A stretch of 64,000 bases of DNA from Alnus glutinosa (GCF_958979055.1 NC_084888.1:34777804-34841803), one strand, 5' to 3'; positions 50,186 through 60,457 are shown, counted from the stretch's first letter. Notes: a model not told the origin generated them from the sequence alone. Numbers and translations are program-made.

Positions 50186-50935
50186 ACCGGGAAAAACCAA
50201 ACAATTGGGCACGTGTACTGCGCGTACACGTGCCCAATCTGGGATGTGTATTTAAATACACGTCCCTAATTGTTAAAATTCTATTTAATTAAAAAAAAAT
50301 TATATTTGAAAAAAAATAACAGTTTGACACGCGTATTAAATATGCGTGTCCAATTGTTTAAATTCTATTTAATTTTAAAAAAATTATATTTGGAAAAAAA
50401 TAACAGTTTGACACGTGTATTTAATACACGTGTCCAGTTGGACACGCGTATTAAATACACGCGTCCAATTGGACACGTGTATTAAATATGCGTGTCCAAT
50501 TGTTGAAATTCTATTTAATTAAAAAAAAATTATATTTGGAAAAAAATGACAGTTTGACACGTGTATTAAATACACGTGTCCAATTGGACACGCGTATTAA
50601 ATACACGCGTCCAATTGGACACGCGTATTAAATACGTGTGTCTAATTGTTGAAATTCTATTTAATTAAAAAAATTATATTTAGAAAAAAATAACATTTTG
50701 ACACGCGTATTAAATACGCGTGTCCAATTGGACACGTGTATTTAATACACGTGTCCATTAAATACACGTGTCCAAATGGACACGTGTATTAAATACACGT
50801 GTCCAATTGGACACGCGTATTTAATACGCGTGTCAAAATGTGGACACGGTACAATTAGACACGTGTATTAAGATACACGTGTCTAATTGGACGCGTGTCT
50901 ACAGTAATCGGTACTGTAGACACGCGTCCAATTGT
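50186..50935. repeat. Palindromic subterminal array of the CACTA element
   Basis: At least a dozen copies of a palindrome of the form GACACGYGTATT-AAATACRCGTGTC, separated by CAATTG-type links and by repeated segments of the type AATTCTATTTAATT...AAAAATTATATTTGGAAAAAAAT. A shorter set of the same ACACGTGT motif lies at the left end (49065-49210). CACTA transposases are known to bind short subterminal repeats of this kind; that these are such sites is inference. Confidence 0.75.
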
Positions 50936-53924
50936 TGTGATTTTTGTAGTGTGATTATATATAGCGGACATGCATATATGCTTACCCAGATGAAAACCTC
51001 GAATAAACTGGTCAAAGTTGTTGTTCTAAATCGCAATGAAACATTACCATTCGGCATCAACAATGACAAAACCATAAATTACACATCAAATAACGGACTC
51101 TAGTGTCCTAATAACTGTCATCATCAAAATAAAATAATTGTCATCTTTTTTTATGAGAGGAGCTGCTCAATTGCTTATTGTCGTCTACATCTCTTTGCAA
51201 TGATGGGATTGCAAATTAACTCGAGTCCAATCAGCTTGTCCTCAAACTCATCTGCCTCCGCATGCTGGATGCCATCTAACCAGCAAATCACGTGCTTAAT
51301 AGCAGCTTCAATCTTCTCCTTACCAGCAGCGTCTAACTTGTCACCAACCTCCTCATCATTGACAATGCTTCTCATTTCGTACACATATTTCTCTAAAGCT
51401 TCCTTAGCCTTAGTCTTCTTTCGGTGGTCATCATCTTCAACTTCGTATTTCTTTGCTGCCACAACCATCCTATGAATCTCTTTGGTGGATACCGAAGCCT
51501 TATAATTTGTAATTGTGATCTTGCAACTTGCACCAGTAGTCTGCTCCACAGCAGAAACATTCAAGATACCATTGGCATCAATCTCAAAAAATACTTTTAT
51601 CTTAGCGACACCCATGGGTGCTGGAGGAATGGGGAAAATCCTAATTTCTCCCAACCGGTTGTTGTCCACAGTTCTTGCTCCCTCACCTTCGTAAACCGGA
51701 AACAAAATAGCAGTTTGGTTGTCATGGAGGGTAGTGTAGTTACGCTCCATCTTGGTGGGAATTGCGGTATTCCGCGGAATCACAACAGACATCTCACCAT
51801 ACGAGACATCCACCCCAAGGGACAAAGGGGTGATATCCAAGAGCACAATGTGTTGAACTTTCTCATTACCCATACCAGCCAAGTTTACTGCTTGAACAGC
51901 GGCTCCATAAGCTACAGCTTCATCTGGGTTGATGCTCTTATTAAGCTGCTTTCCATCAAAGAAGTCTTGCAAAAGCTGCTGCACCTTGGGGATTCGGGAA
52001 GAACCACCAATAAGAACGACATCATGCACTACTCCCTTATCCATCTTAGCATCAGTCAAACACTTCTCCACGAGCTCAACAGACTTCTTGAAAAAGTCCA
52101 TATTGAGTTTCGCAAATCTGGCGCGAGTAATACTTGAGGAGAAATCAATACCAATATTATATAAAGAATCAACTTCAATGGTTGTTTCGACTGCAGAGGA
52201 AAGAATCCTCTTTGCTCTCTCACAAGCAGTTCTCAACCTCCTTAGAGCTCTGGCATTTCCACTAATATCCTCCTTGTGATGCCTCTTAAATATTTCAACG
52301 AAGTGTTTTACCATTTTGTTGTCAAAGTCCTCACCTCCAAGGTGAGTATCTCCAGCAACGGCCTTCACTTCAAAAGTACCCTCGTCTATGGTAAGTAGTG
52401 AGACATCTGTAGTACCACCACCTAAATCAAAGATCAAAACATTTCTCTTACCAATGCCTACTTTGTCAAGACCATAACCAATCGCTGCGGCTGTTGGTTC
52501 ATTGATTATTCGCATGACATTGAGTCCTGCAATGGCTCCAGCATCCTTTGTAGCCTTACGCTGTGAGTCATTGAAGTAGGCCGGGACAGTGACTACAGCA
52601 TTCTTCAAAGTTGTGCCAAGGTAGGCCTCAGCAATCTCACGCATCTTTTTGAGGACCATTGATGAGATTTCCTCTGCAGCAAAATGCTTCTCTTCACCCT
52701 TAAAAGTGACAACAATCATAGGCTTGTCAGCAAGACCTTCAATGACCTTGAATGGCCAGAGCTTAATATCATTTTGAACTAAAGAATCACTAAATTTTCT
52801 ACCAATCAACCGTTTTGCATCTGCAAAATATGTAAGAGAAAAATAATAAAGTGATTTGACAAGACTAAAGCAAGAAGTAACAAATTTCAATGTTGATGTT
52901 TTTTTAAATTGGCATGCATGCCCTTTTTTAAGTAATAAATTGTTATGGTGGCATAGGATCATATTTAGAGTTTGAAATCGAGTTTTTGCAGTTAGCTAGT
53001 AGTTTCTTGTGCATCTAAAACAATATATAAAAAATAAAATAATAATAATAATAATAATAAAAACCTTCGGCATATTAAGAATCGGAATGTGGCACAAAAT
53101 CAATGTAAAGTCATAGCAAAAATATAAAAACAATTTATGTGACCAATTTTCACACGAAATGATTTATTTTTGCCAAGATCGATCATCTACTTTTTGGGTC
53201 AAGGTCAAATTCGATGGTGATGTGAAATACATGGAAAAGTTATCAAAAATAGCAGAGAATTGGTGGTAAGTTTATTTTCTTTGCTATTACTTTCATAACA
53301 AAACAATCATAAAAGAGAAAGTCATTTTAATATTTCTTTAAGAGATCGCTTCAAATGATTTCCATGAATGTTCTTCAGCTCTTTTGAGTTTTGAATTAAA
53401 AATGGACATCCTGATTTATAACCAATCACCTTTCAACTCTTCATCTTTTTCTTTTTTCAAGAAGAAACACTGCATCGATCTTAATTGAGTTTTGAAAAAC
53501 CCTCTGTAATCAAGTCTAAATTTCTGTTTGTTTTATTATATATATACACATTGCCTCTCACTGTCATTCTTAAACATGAGATTTCTGATTTCATGAATTA
53601 AAATCCTAAACCTTCATATCTACTGCAATATGTGATCTTTTCTTCCAACTTGAATATATAGAGGGCACCGATAATAAATGGGCACCAAGCCACCAACCCT
53701 TGACAAACAGTTGATTTACATTTTTTTTTTTTTTTGAAGGGAACAGTTGATTTACATTGGCGCCAACCATTGAAAAATAAAGCCTAGTTTTTTTTTTTGT
53801 TTTTTTTTTTAATTTTTTGATAATTTTATAAAAGGGTATTGAATTATATACCGTTTTGAGATAATAATACTAAACTAGCAAAGCAAACATTTCACACTGA
53901 GGTATCCACATTCCTAAACATCTC

Positions 53925-54155
53925 CTTTAAAGGCACTCCGTTAGAATTTGCTGTTAAGTTCTAACAGAGTACCCAAAATACCATTTTTTTTAAGGAAAAA
54001 AACTAGAATTTAAGTGTTTGTCAGAATTTAACGAAATTTGTAAAAAATATGAATTTTTGAAAAATTTTATCATTTTTTTTTTAAAAAAAAAAATACTGGT
54101 ATTTTGAGAATTTTGACAAGATTTAACAGCAAACCCTAACAGAATTCCTTTAGTA
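53925..54155. mobile_element. Foldback MITE in the intron of copy 7
   Basis: The left arm CACTCCGTTAGAATTTGCTG...AAAATACCA pairs with the right arm TGGTATTTT...CAGCAAACCCTAACAG. Arms are imperfect and about 70 bp long. The target repeat is not clear. Confidence 0.5.
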
Positions 54156-54351
54156 AGACGTTTATAATTTTTTTTAAAAAGAAAAGAGAACGATAGAAAA
54201 GGAAAAAAGAGAGGGGGAGATTTACCAAAGACAGAGTTAGCGGGATTCCTGGCGACCTGATTCTGGGCTGCATCACCGACCAAGCGCTCTTTGTCAGTGA
54301 AGGCAACATAAGACGGCGTCGTCCTGTTGCCCTGATCGTTCACTATGATCT

Positions 54352-54803
54352 TGTTACGGAATGCATGCTAGTAGCGTATTGTTGTTAGTTAAGTTATGTT
54401 ATCTTATTAGTAAGTAAGTAACCAGCAGGGTCTATCTTAAATTCAAGCTCTAGAGTTTATCTTAAATTCAAGTGTCCATCGCCAATAGGTTAGTAGTGGT
54501 TGCGATAGACAATGTTATCTTTTATTTCAAATTACTAGTGTTATCTTGACTGGTATCATTATCTCTTAGAGTTGTTACTCAGTTAGGACTCATGATGTAA
54601 TCTCTATTTAAAGAGTATCAGTGAATGAATAAAGCATGCAAATTTCAATCTCAAACTTCATGTTTGATACGAGACCCAGGAATCTCTAACTTCCTACCGC
54701 TAATTTTCTAAATTGGCAAACATAGGCAAGAACAAGAAGCAGGGTTCTGCTTCTTTTCCGGATAACAGAAGAGTTACTAGATCCGTTACGAATTCTCGTA
54801 ACA
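54352..54803 (+). repeat. 5' LTR of the chromovirus
   Basis: Starts TGTTACGGAATGC and ends CTCGTAACA. A TATA-like TCTATTTAAAGAG lies near 54602 and an AATGAATAAAGC signal near 54624. Confidence 0.9.
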
Positions 54804-54806
54804 TTT

Positions 54807-54820
54807 TGGTATCAGAGCCA
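54807..54820 (+). other. Primer-binding site (initiator Met tRNA)
   Basis: TGGTATCAGAGCCA begins 3 bp after the 5' LTR. It matches the initiator methionine tRNA 3' end, the usual primer in plant gypsy and copia elements. Confidence 0.85.
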
Positions 54821-54829
54821 GGTTCCCCA

Positions 54830-57800
54830 ATGGCTGACCCAATGAAGGATCAGCTGTCGAATCTCCAAAAAACGCTGGATGACTTCATCAAGCATACTTC
54901 CGAGAGGTTCAAACACGTGGAGGATAAGATTAGTCAACATGGATCTAACGGTTCCGGTGAAAATTCCTCAAACAAGAACCGTGATAAGGTTCCTGGGGGC
55001 TCCAACAACAACCAGGGAACAAAGGTGACTAAACTCGATTTTCCAAAGTACAATGGGCAGGAGGATCCTACGAGCTGGATATGCCGAGTTGAACAGTACT
55101 TCGATTTTAAGCAAGTCGAAGAAAGGGAGAAATTGCCGTTGGCCGCGTATCACTTGGAGGGGGAATCCCAAATGTGGTATCAATTATTCAGAGACAGTGA
55201 AGAAGTCGTGACTTGGAACGCGTTGAAGACAGCTCTCCAAACTCGCTACGGCTCAACATCCTTTGAGGATCATTTCGGTGAGCTCACGAAACTTCAACAA
55301 ACAGGAACAGTTCGGGATTATCAGCTGCAATTTGAGCAATTACTCAGCAAGGTGGAACGACTCTCTGTTCACCAACAATTGGGCTGTTTTGTAAGCGGGC
55401 TCAAAGGGGAAGTCAGAATCGAAGTTCAAGCTGGGAGACCAAAATCTGTAACAGAGGCCATCGGATTGGCCAGATTATATGAAAGTCGAAATTGGAGCTT
55501 GAAGAAGCCTCCAAATACTGAGGAAAGGCGGACAGGGTCTAGGGATTCCGCTCCTCCCCTTCCATCGTCCAATCTAACACGAACTCGGAATCCTCCGACT
55601 CGGCGATTATCCACAACAGAAATGCAAGAACGAAGGGCACGTGGGTTATGCTTCAATTGTGACGAAAAATTCGTCCCTGGCCATCGCTGCAAGAAATTGT
55701 TCCTAATTGAAGGAATTTATTCTGCCGAAGAAAACAGAGGAGAGGAAGAAGCAGTGGGAACCGAAGAATGGGAAGAGGAAGAACCCGTGATATCACTACA
55801 TGCACTCACAGGGACGCCCAATCCGCAAACTATGCGGGTCAGGGGAGTTCTGGGAAATTTGGGGTTAGTCGTTTTGATGGATTCCGGGAGTACGCACAAT
55901 TTCCTTAACCCGCAAATAGCTCAACGTTTGGGTTTAAGACCCACCCATTCAGGAAGGATGACGGTCACAGTAGCTAACGGGGAAAAAATTCATTGCACAG
56001 GTGTGTGTGCTGGAGTGTTGCTATGGCTACAAGGTGAGCCATTTTTGGTGGACTTCTTTATTTTACCCATGAATGTGTGTGAAGCAGTACTGGGCACTCA
56101 ATGGTTGCGCACGTTGGGACCAATTTGGTGGGATTTTGCTAAGTTGGTGATGGTATTCCATTGGAAAAGGAAAGAGGTGGAGTTAAGGGGTATCAAGCTA
56201 CCTACGCACAGGATGATTGAAAAAAAAGAGATGGACAGAGAAGTGAAGAGGAGGCGTTGTGGCTGGGTTTGCCATGTACAGTTGAGAATGGGGAGACACG
56301 AGGAAGGCAGCTTAAACGCACTTGAGCTGGGAGCTAATTCCTGTGGACCGAATCACACGCATCCACAAATGAAAGGGCTCTTGGACTCATTTTCTGACAT
56401 CTTCAGTGAGCCTCAAGGCCTTCCTCCAATTAGAGGCCACGAGCATCAGATCAAACTATGCCCGGAATCTGTGCCTGTGAACGTAAGGCCCTACAGGTAT
56501 CCTCATTATCAAAAAAATGAGATCGAAAAAATTGTTTTGGATTTATTAAAGTCGGGAGTGGTAAAGTCTAGTACTAGCCCATATTCCTCCCCAGTTCTGT
56601 TAGTAAAAAAACATGATGGATCTTGGAGATTATGTGTAGATTACAGGGCATTAAATCAAGTTACAATTAAAGACAAATTCCCCATTCCAGTAATTGATGA
56701 GTTGTTAGATGAGTTACATGGGGCGAAAGTTTTTTCGAAACTTGACCTTAGATCTGGATATCACCAGATCAGAATGAAGGATGCAGACATAGAGAAAACT
56801 GCATTTCGAACCCACCACGGTCACTATGAATTTTTAGTGATGCCGTTCGGGTTAACAAATGCACCTTCTACTTTCCAAGCCCTGATGAATGACATCTTTT
56901 CAAAACTACTACGAAAGTATGTGTTAGTTTTTTTTGATGATATTCTCATATATAGCAAGACTTGGGATGAACATATCACACAGCTACAGGAAGTTTTCAC
57001 TATAATACGAGATCAAAGACTATTTCTCAGGCAGAAAAAGTGTGAATTCGGCCGGGATTCCATAAGTTATTTGGGCCATGTGATCTCATACCAAGGAGTG
57101 GCAATGGATCCAGAGAAAATCACTGCCATGACACAATGGCCTCAACCAACTACAATCAAAGCCTTGAGGGGTTTTTTGGGCTTAACCGGGTATTACCGGA
57201 AGTTTATCAAGGGGTATGGAGACATTGCAGGACCCTTAACCCAGTTGTTAAAAAAAGACTCATTTATGTGGTCTGAGATGGCAGATTTGGCGTTCAACAA
57301 ACTCAAGCGGGCAATGACTACAGGACCGGTATTAGCACTACCGGACTTCAACAAAATATTTGTGGTGGAGTGTGACGCCTCAGGCACAGGAATTGGAGCA
57401 ATTCTCATGCAAGACTCCAGGCCCATAGCTTATTTCAGCCAAGCAATCAAAGGAAAAAATTTAGCCAAGTCCACGTATGAAAAGGAGATGATGGCCCTCA
57501 TTGCAGCAGTACAAAAATGGCGTCCATATTTATTAGGCCAAAAATTCATAGTACGCACGGATCAGAAAAGTCTCAAGTATTTATTGGAACAAACCATTAC
57601 TACAGAGGCGCAACAAAAGTGGCTTGTAAAATTGATGGGCTACGATTTCTCCATTGAGTACAAAAAAGGGGGTGAAAATGTAGCGGCTGACAGCTTATCC
57701 CGAAGAGAAGATCACGGCCAATTGTCCACCATTTCTAATCCAATTCCACATTGGATAGAACCCATTCAGGAGGAGATTGGGCAGGAAAAAGAATTACAAG

Positions 57801-59167
57801 ACTTGGTGCAGAAAATTCAGCAGGGAGAAGCATCAGAACACTGGACTTACAAATCAGGTTTGATTTTTTTTAAGGGCAGAATCTACCTAAGGTCCCAATC
57901 TCCCTTAACTAAGGCGATCATTCAAGAGTTTCACAGTGGATCCCATGAGGGATTTCATAAGATGTGGCATCGCTTGAAATCGGTATTTTATTGGCATGGT
58001 GCGTGTGCCCAAATAAAAGAATTTTTACAAGGGTGTGATATTTGTCAACGAAATAAAAGCGAGCTTACGCTTCCAGCCGGATTATTACAACCGTTGCCAG
58101 TACCCACTATGATTTGGAGTGACATCTCGATGGATTTTGTGGAAGGACTGCCTAATTCTCTAGGTAAATCCGTCATTTATGTTGTGGTGGATCGTTTGTC
58201 GAAATATGCACACTTTATTGCACTCAAGCATCCGTATTCAGCGATCATGGTGGCCCAAGAATTCTTTGAGAATGTTTTTAAGTTACATGGACTACCTACG
58301 TCCATTGTGTGTGACAGGGATCCAACTTTTACAAGCAATTTCTGGTGTGAACTTTTTCGGTTGCAAGGTACGAGGTTCAATTTCAGTTCTGCGTATCATC
58401 CACAAACGGATGGACAAACGGAAGTGGTGAATCGCACTCTAGAAATGTATTTGAGATGTGTCACAGGTGATAAGCCAAAGGATTGGAGTAAATGGCTGGC
58501 TTGGGTGGAGTATACTGATAATACTAGTTCTCACTCAAGCACTGGTAAGTCTCCTTTTGAGTTAGTATATGGACGTCCAGCTCCATCACTGCTATCTTAT
58601 ATTCCAGGCACAGCAAGAGTAGAATCTGTGGGTCAACAATTGGAGGCCCGAGATGTGGTGTTAAAACAAGCTCGCCTCAAATTGATCCAAGCCCAAAACC
58701 GGATGAAGCAGATCTATGATAAAGGCCACAAGGAAAGAGAATTTCAAAAAGGAGACCTTGTCTATGTCCGATTGCATCCGTATCGGCAGCAAACAGTTGC
58801 AAGGCGTTTGAATATGAAATTAGCCGCCAAATTCTATGGCCCATACAAGGTACTGGAAAAGATAGGAGAAGTAGCATATAAATTGGAATTGCCGCCAGGA
58901 TCTAAAGTTCATCCAGTTTATCATGTTTCTTTACTTAAGAAACAATGGGGTCCCATTTCAGCAAGTAGTACACCACTACCCGAAGTTCCTCAACCTATTC
59001 AAGAATTGGTCCCACAAGCTGTTCTCGATGTCAAAGGGAAAGACCAAAAGAGAGAAGTTCTAATTCATTGGCGTGGCCATAATCCAGCAGATGCAACATG
59101 GGAAAATGTCAACCATATGCAGTATCAATTTCCAGAATTCGATCTTGAGGACAAGATTGATTTTTAA
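54830..59167 (+). CDS. Gag-Pol polyprotein of the chromovirus
   Basis: One frame runs from an ATG at 54830 (MADPMKDQLSN) to a stop at 59167, about 1,445 aa. The frame is also open upstream into the LTR, but the ATG after the PBS is the likelier start. In order: a Gag domain (about 55040-55500), a zinc knuckle CFNCDEKFVPGHRC (near 55650), an aspartic protease with MDSGSTHNF (near 55875), reverse transcriptase with LCVDYRALN and FFDDILIYS (about 56470-57060), RNase H from VVECDASG (near 57363), integrase with an HHCC zinc finger and a DDE core (about 57900-58600), and a C-terminal chromodomain with LIHWRGHNPADATWE (about 59025-59150). The polyprotein copies and reintegrates the element. It appears whole. 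Confidence 0.9.
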   Translation: MADPMKDQLSNLQKTLDDFIKHTSERFKHVEDKISQHGSNGSGENSSNKNRDKVPGGSNNNQGTKVTKLDFPKYNGQEDPTSWICRVEQYFDFKQVEEREKLPLAAYHLEGESQMWYQLFRDSEEVVTWNALKTALQTRYGSTSFEDHFGELTKLQQTGTVRDYQLQFEQLLSKVERLSVHQQLGCFVSGLKGEVRIEVQAGRPKSVTEAIGLARLYESRNWSLKKPPNTEERRTGSRDSAPPLPSSNLTRTRNPPTRRLSTTEMQERRARGLCFNCDEKFVPGHRCKKLFLIEGIYSAEENRGEEEAVGTEEWEEEEPVISLHALTGTPNPQTMRVRGVLGNLGLVVLMDSGSTHNFLNPQIAQRLGLRPTHSGRMTVTVANGEKIHCTGVCAGVLLWLQGEPFLVDFFILPMNVCEAVLGTQWLRTLGPIWWDFAKLVMVFHWKRKEVELRGIKLPTHRMIEKKEMDREVKRRRCGWVCHVQLRMGRHEEGSLNALELGANSCGPNHTHPQMKGLLDSFSDIFSEPQGLPPIRGHEHQIKLCPESVPVNVRPYRYPHYQKNEIEKIVLDLLKSGVVKSSTSPYSSPVLLVKKHDGSWRLCVDYRALNQVTIKDKFPIPVIDELLDELHGAKVFSKLDLRSGYHQIRMKDADIEKTAFRTHHGHYEFLVMPFGLTNAPSTFQALMNDIFSKLLRKYVLVFFDDILIYSKTWDEHITQLQEVFTIIRDQRLFLRQKKCEFGRDSISYLGHVISYQGVAMDPEKITAMTQWPQPTTIKALRGFLGLTGYYRKFIKGYGDIAGPLTQLLKKDSFMWSEMADLAFNKLKRAMTTGPVLALPDFNKIFVVECDASGTGIGAILMQDSRPIAYFSQAIKGKNLAKSTYEKEMMALIAAVQKWRPYLLGQKFIVRTDQKSLKYLLEQTITTEAQQKWLVKLMGYDFSIEYKKGGENVAADSLSRREDHGQLSTISNPIPHWIEPIQEEIGQEKELQDLVQKIQQGEASEHWTYKSGLIFFKGRIYLRSQSPLTKAIIQEFHSGSHEGFHKMWHRLKSVFYWHGACAQIKEFLQGCDICQRNKSELTLPAGLLQPLPVPTMIWSDISMDFVEGLPNSLGKSVIYVVVDRLSKYAHFIALKHPYSAIMVAQEFFENVFKLHGLPTSIVCDRDPTFTSNFWCELFRLQGTRFNFSSAYHPQTDGQTEVVNRTLEMYLRCVTGDKPKDWSKWLAWVEYTDNTSSHSSTGKSPFELVYGRPAPSLLSYIPGTARVESVGQQLEARDVVLKQARLKLIQAQNRMKQIYDKGHKEREFQKGDLVYVRLHPYRQQTVARRLNMKLAAKFYGPYKVLEKIGEVAYKLELPPGSKVHPVYHVSLLKKQWGPISASSTPLPEVPQPIQELVPQAVLDVKGKDQKREVLIHWRGHNPADATWENVNHMQYQFPEFDLEDKIDF

Positions 59168-59178
59168 GGAGGAAGGAG
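59166..59178 (+). other. Polypurine tract
   Basis: AAGGAGGAAGGAG directly before the 3' LTR, the expected plus-strand primer. It partly overlaps the stop region of the polyprotein. Confidence 0.85.
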
Positions 59179-59630
59179 TGTTACGGAATGCATGCTAGTA
59201 GCGTATTGTTGTTAGTTAAGTTATGTTATCTTATTAGTAAGTAAGTAACCAGCAGGGTCTATCTTAAATTCAAGCTCTAGAGTTTATCTTAAATTCAAGT
59301 GTCCATCGCCAATAGGTTAGTAGTGGTTGCGATAGACAGTGTTATCTTTTATTTCAAATTACTAGTGTTATCTTGACTGGTATCATTATCTCTTAGAGTT
59401 GTTACTCAGTTAGAACTCATGATGTAATCTCTATTTAAAGAGTATCAGTGAATGAATAAAGCATGCAAATTTCAATCTCAAACTTCATGTTTGATACGAG
59501 ATCCAGGAATCTCTAACTTCCTACCGCTAATTTTCTAAATTGGCAAACATAGGCAAGAACAAGAAGCAGGGTTCTGCTTCTTTTCCGGATAACAGAAGAG
59601 TTACTAGATCCGTTACGAATTCTCGTAACA
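59179..59630 (+). repeat. 3' LTR of the chromovirus
   Basis: 452 bp, differing from the 5' LTR at three places by eye. It is followed directly by GATCT and then HSP70 exon 1 sequence. Confidence 0.9.
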
Positions 59631-59723
59631 GATCTCTACTCGATCATGCTGCCACACTGCCACGCAAGAGTACGTCGTCCCCAAATCAATCCCTATCGCT
59701 GGCCACTCTCCTTTGCCGGCCAT

Positions 59724-60149
59724 TCTCGACGTCTGGAAGATCACGGAAACAAAGTAGATGAAGGAGGACTTGAGTGAAACGGCACTGAAAGGTTCAATAC
59801 TTCAATATTGAATTCAGTCAGTTGCCATCAAATATAAAAGGATACCTAGGAATGCAATAGCTGATCTTGACCGTTTATTTCAAAGTGAACGATCCAAGAA
59901 TCACGTTGCGTAGAGAAAAGAAAAAGAGTCTGCTACGTCATCTATTACAAAAAGAAAATTTTGCCGCTTGAATTTTGATTAGAAAAATAATCTGCCACGT
60001 CATCTACAAGGACGTGGGCTGGTGATTCTCACTTTCATTCGCAAAAGCCCAATAAACATAACACTATTGGGCCCAACAGCGCGACGTCTTCCATTCTTGG
60101 ACTTTCATTTTATTTTAGAAAAAGAAATCAGGATCAGGGTTCAATCAAG
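59724..60149. other. 5' flank of HSP70 copy 7 and array edge
   Basis: The first 60 bp (CTCGACGTCTGGAAGATCAC...GATGAAGGAGGAC) match the leaders of the other HSP70 copies. Beyond about 59800 the similarity ends and the sequence is unique, with CCACGTCATCTA-type repeats at 59934 and 59993. No gene. This seems to be the right edge of the tandem array. Confidence 0.45.
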
Positions 60150-60457
60150 GTAATGCTACGGAGTAGCAATTTGTGCGCATTTTTTCCGCACTTTCACTGG
60201 TTAACCCAACTCGGGTTAACTACCTTTTATTAAAAAAAAAAAAAAAAAACCCAAATCAAACTAAATTCGTCTCCTGCGCATTTGTCTCCAAAAAATTTGG
60301 GTAATGCTACGGAGTAGCAATTTGTGCGCATTTTTTCCGCACTTTCACTGGTTAACCCAACTCGGGTTAACTACCTTTTATTATTAAAAAAAAAAAAAAA
60401 AAAAAAAACCCAAATCAAACTAAATTCGTCTCCTGAGCATTTGTCTCCAAAAAATTT
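60150..60457. repeat. Direct tandem duplication, unit about 151 bp
   Basis: GTAATGCTACGGAGTAGCAA through CTCCAAAAAATTT occurs twice, at 60150-60300 and 60301-60457, differing mainly in the length of the A run. Each unit contains the palindrome GTTAACCCAACTCGGGTTAAC with a 3-bp centre. It lies just upstream of the KIN17 leader. Confidence 0.85.

Larger units (their letters stand above)
49042..50951. mobile_element. Non-autonomous CACTA (En/Spm-type) element
   Basis: The ends are perfect inverted repeats CACTACAAAAA and TTTTTGTAGTG, flanked by the 3-bp repeat TGA (49039-49041 and 50952-50954). The empty site is seen in the 3' flank of copy 4 (CATCACTTGATTATAG, near 20646). The interior has no transposase. 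It contains subterminal palindrome arrays on both sides and a GA-rich minisatellite in the middle. Length is 1,910 bp. It lies downstream of HSP70 copy 7. Confidence 0.85.
54352..59630 (+). mobile_element. Ty3/gypsy chromovirus, whole-looking, probably Reina-like
   Basis: The element is 5,279 bp with two 452-bp LTRs, a PBS, one long gag-pol frame and a PPT, flanked by the 5-bp repeat GATCT (54347-54351 and 59631-59635). The LTRs differ at 3 of 452 positions by eye. At the often used plant rate of 1.3e-8 per site per year this is roughly a quarter of a million years; slower rates for long-lived plants would give about a million or more. The C-terminal chromodomain places it among the chromoviruses. 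The compact size suggests the Reina lineage, but that needs an RT tree. It has inserted into exon 1 of HSP70 copy 7. Confidence 0.9.
51175..59723 (-). pseudogene. HSP70: HSP70 copy 7, exon 1 split by a Ty3/gypsy element
   Basis: Exon 2 (51175-52820) is open throughout and codes [13 protein letters not shown] to [13 protein letters not shown], with DLGGGTTDV and, after [11 protein letters not shown], the variable segment [16 protein letters not shown]. One extra residue sits in SLYNIGIDF. Exon 1 is in two pieces: 59636-59723 with the ATG, and 54226-54351. They add up to 214 bp, the family length, when one copy of the 5-bp target repeat is left out. The intron (52821-54225) is about 1.4 kb. The retrotransposon lies in the opposite orientation and interrupts codon 30. 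The open exon 2 fits a recent loss. The serine/acidic +1 tail seen past the stop in copies 4 and 5 is itself shifted here. Confidence 0.85.
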
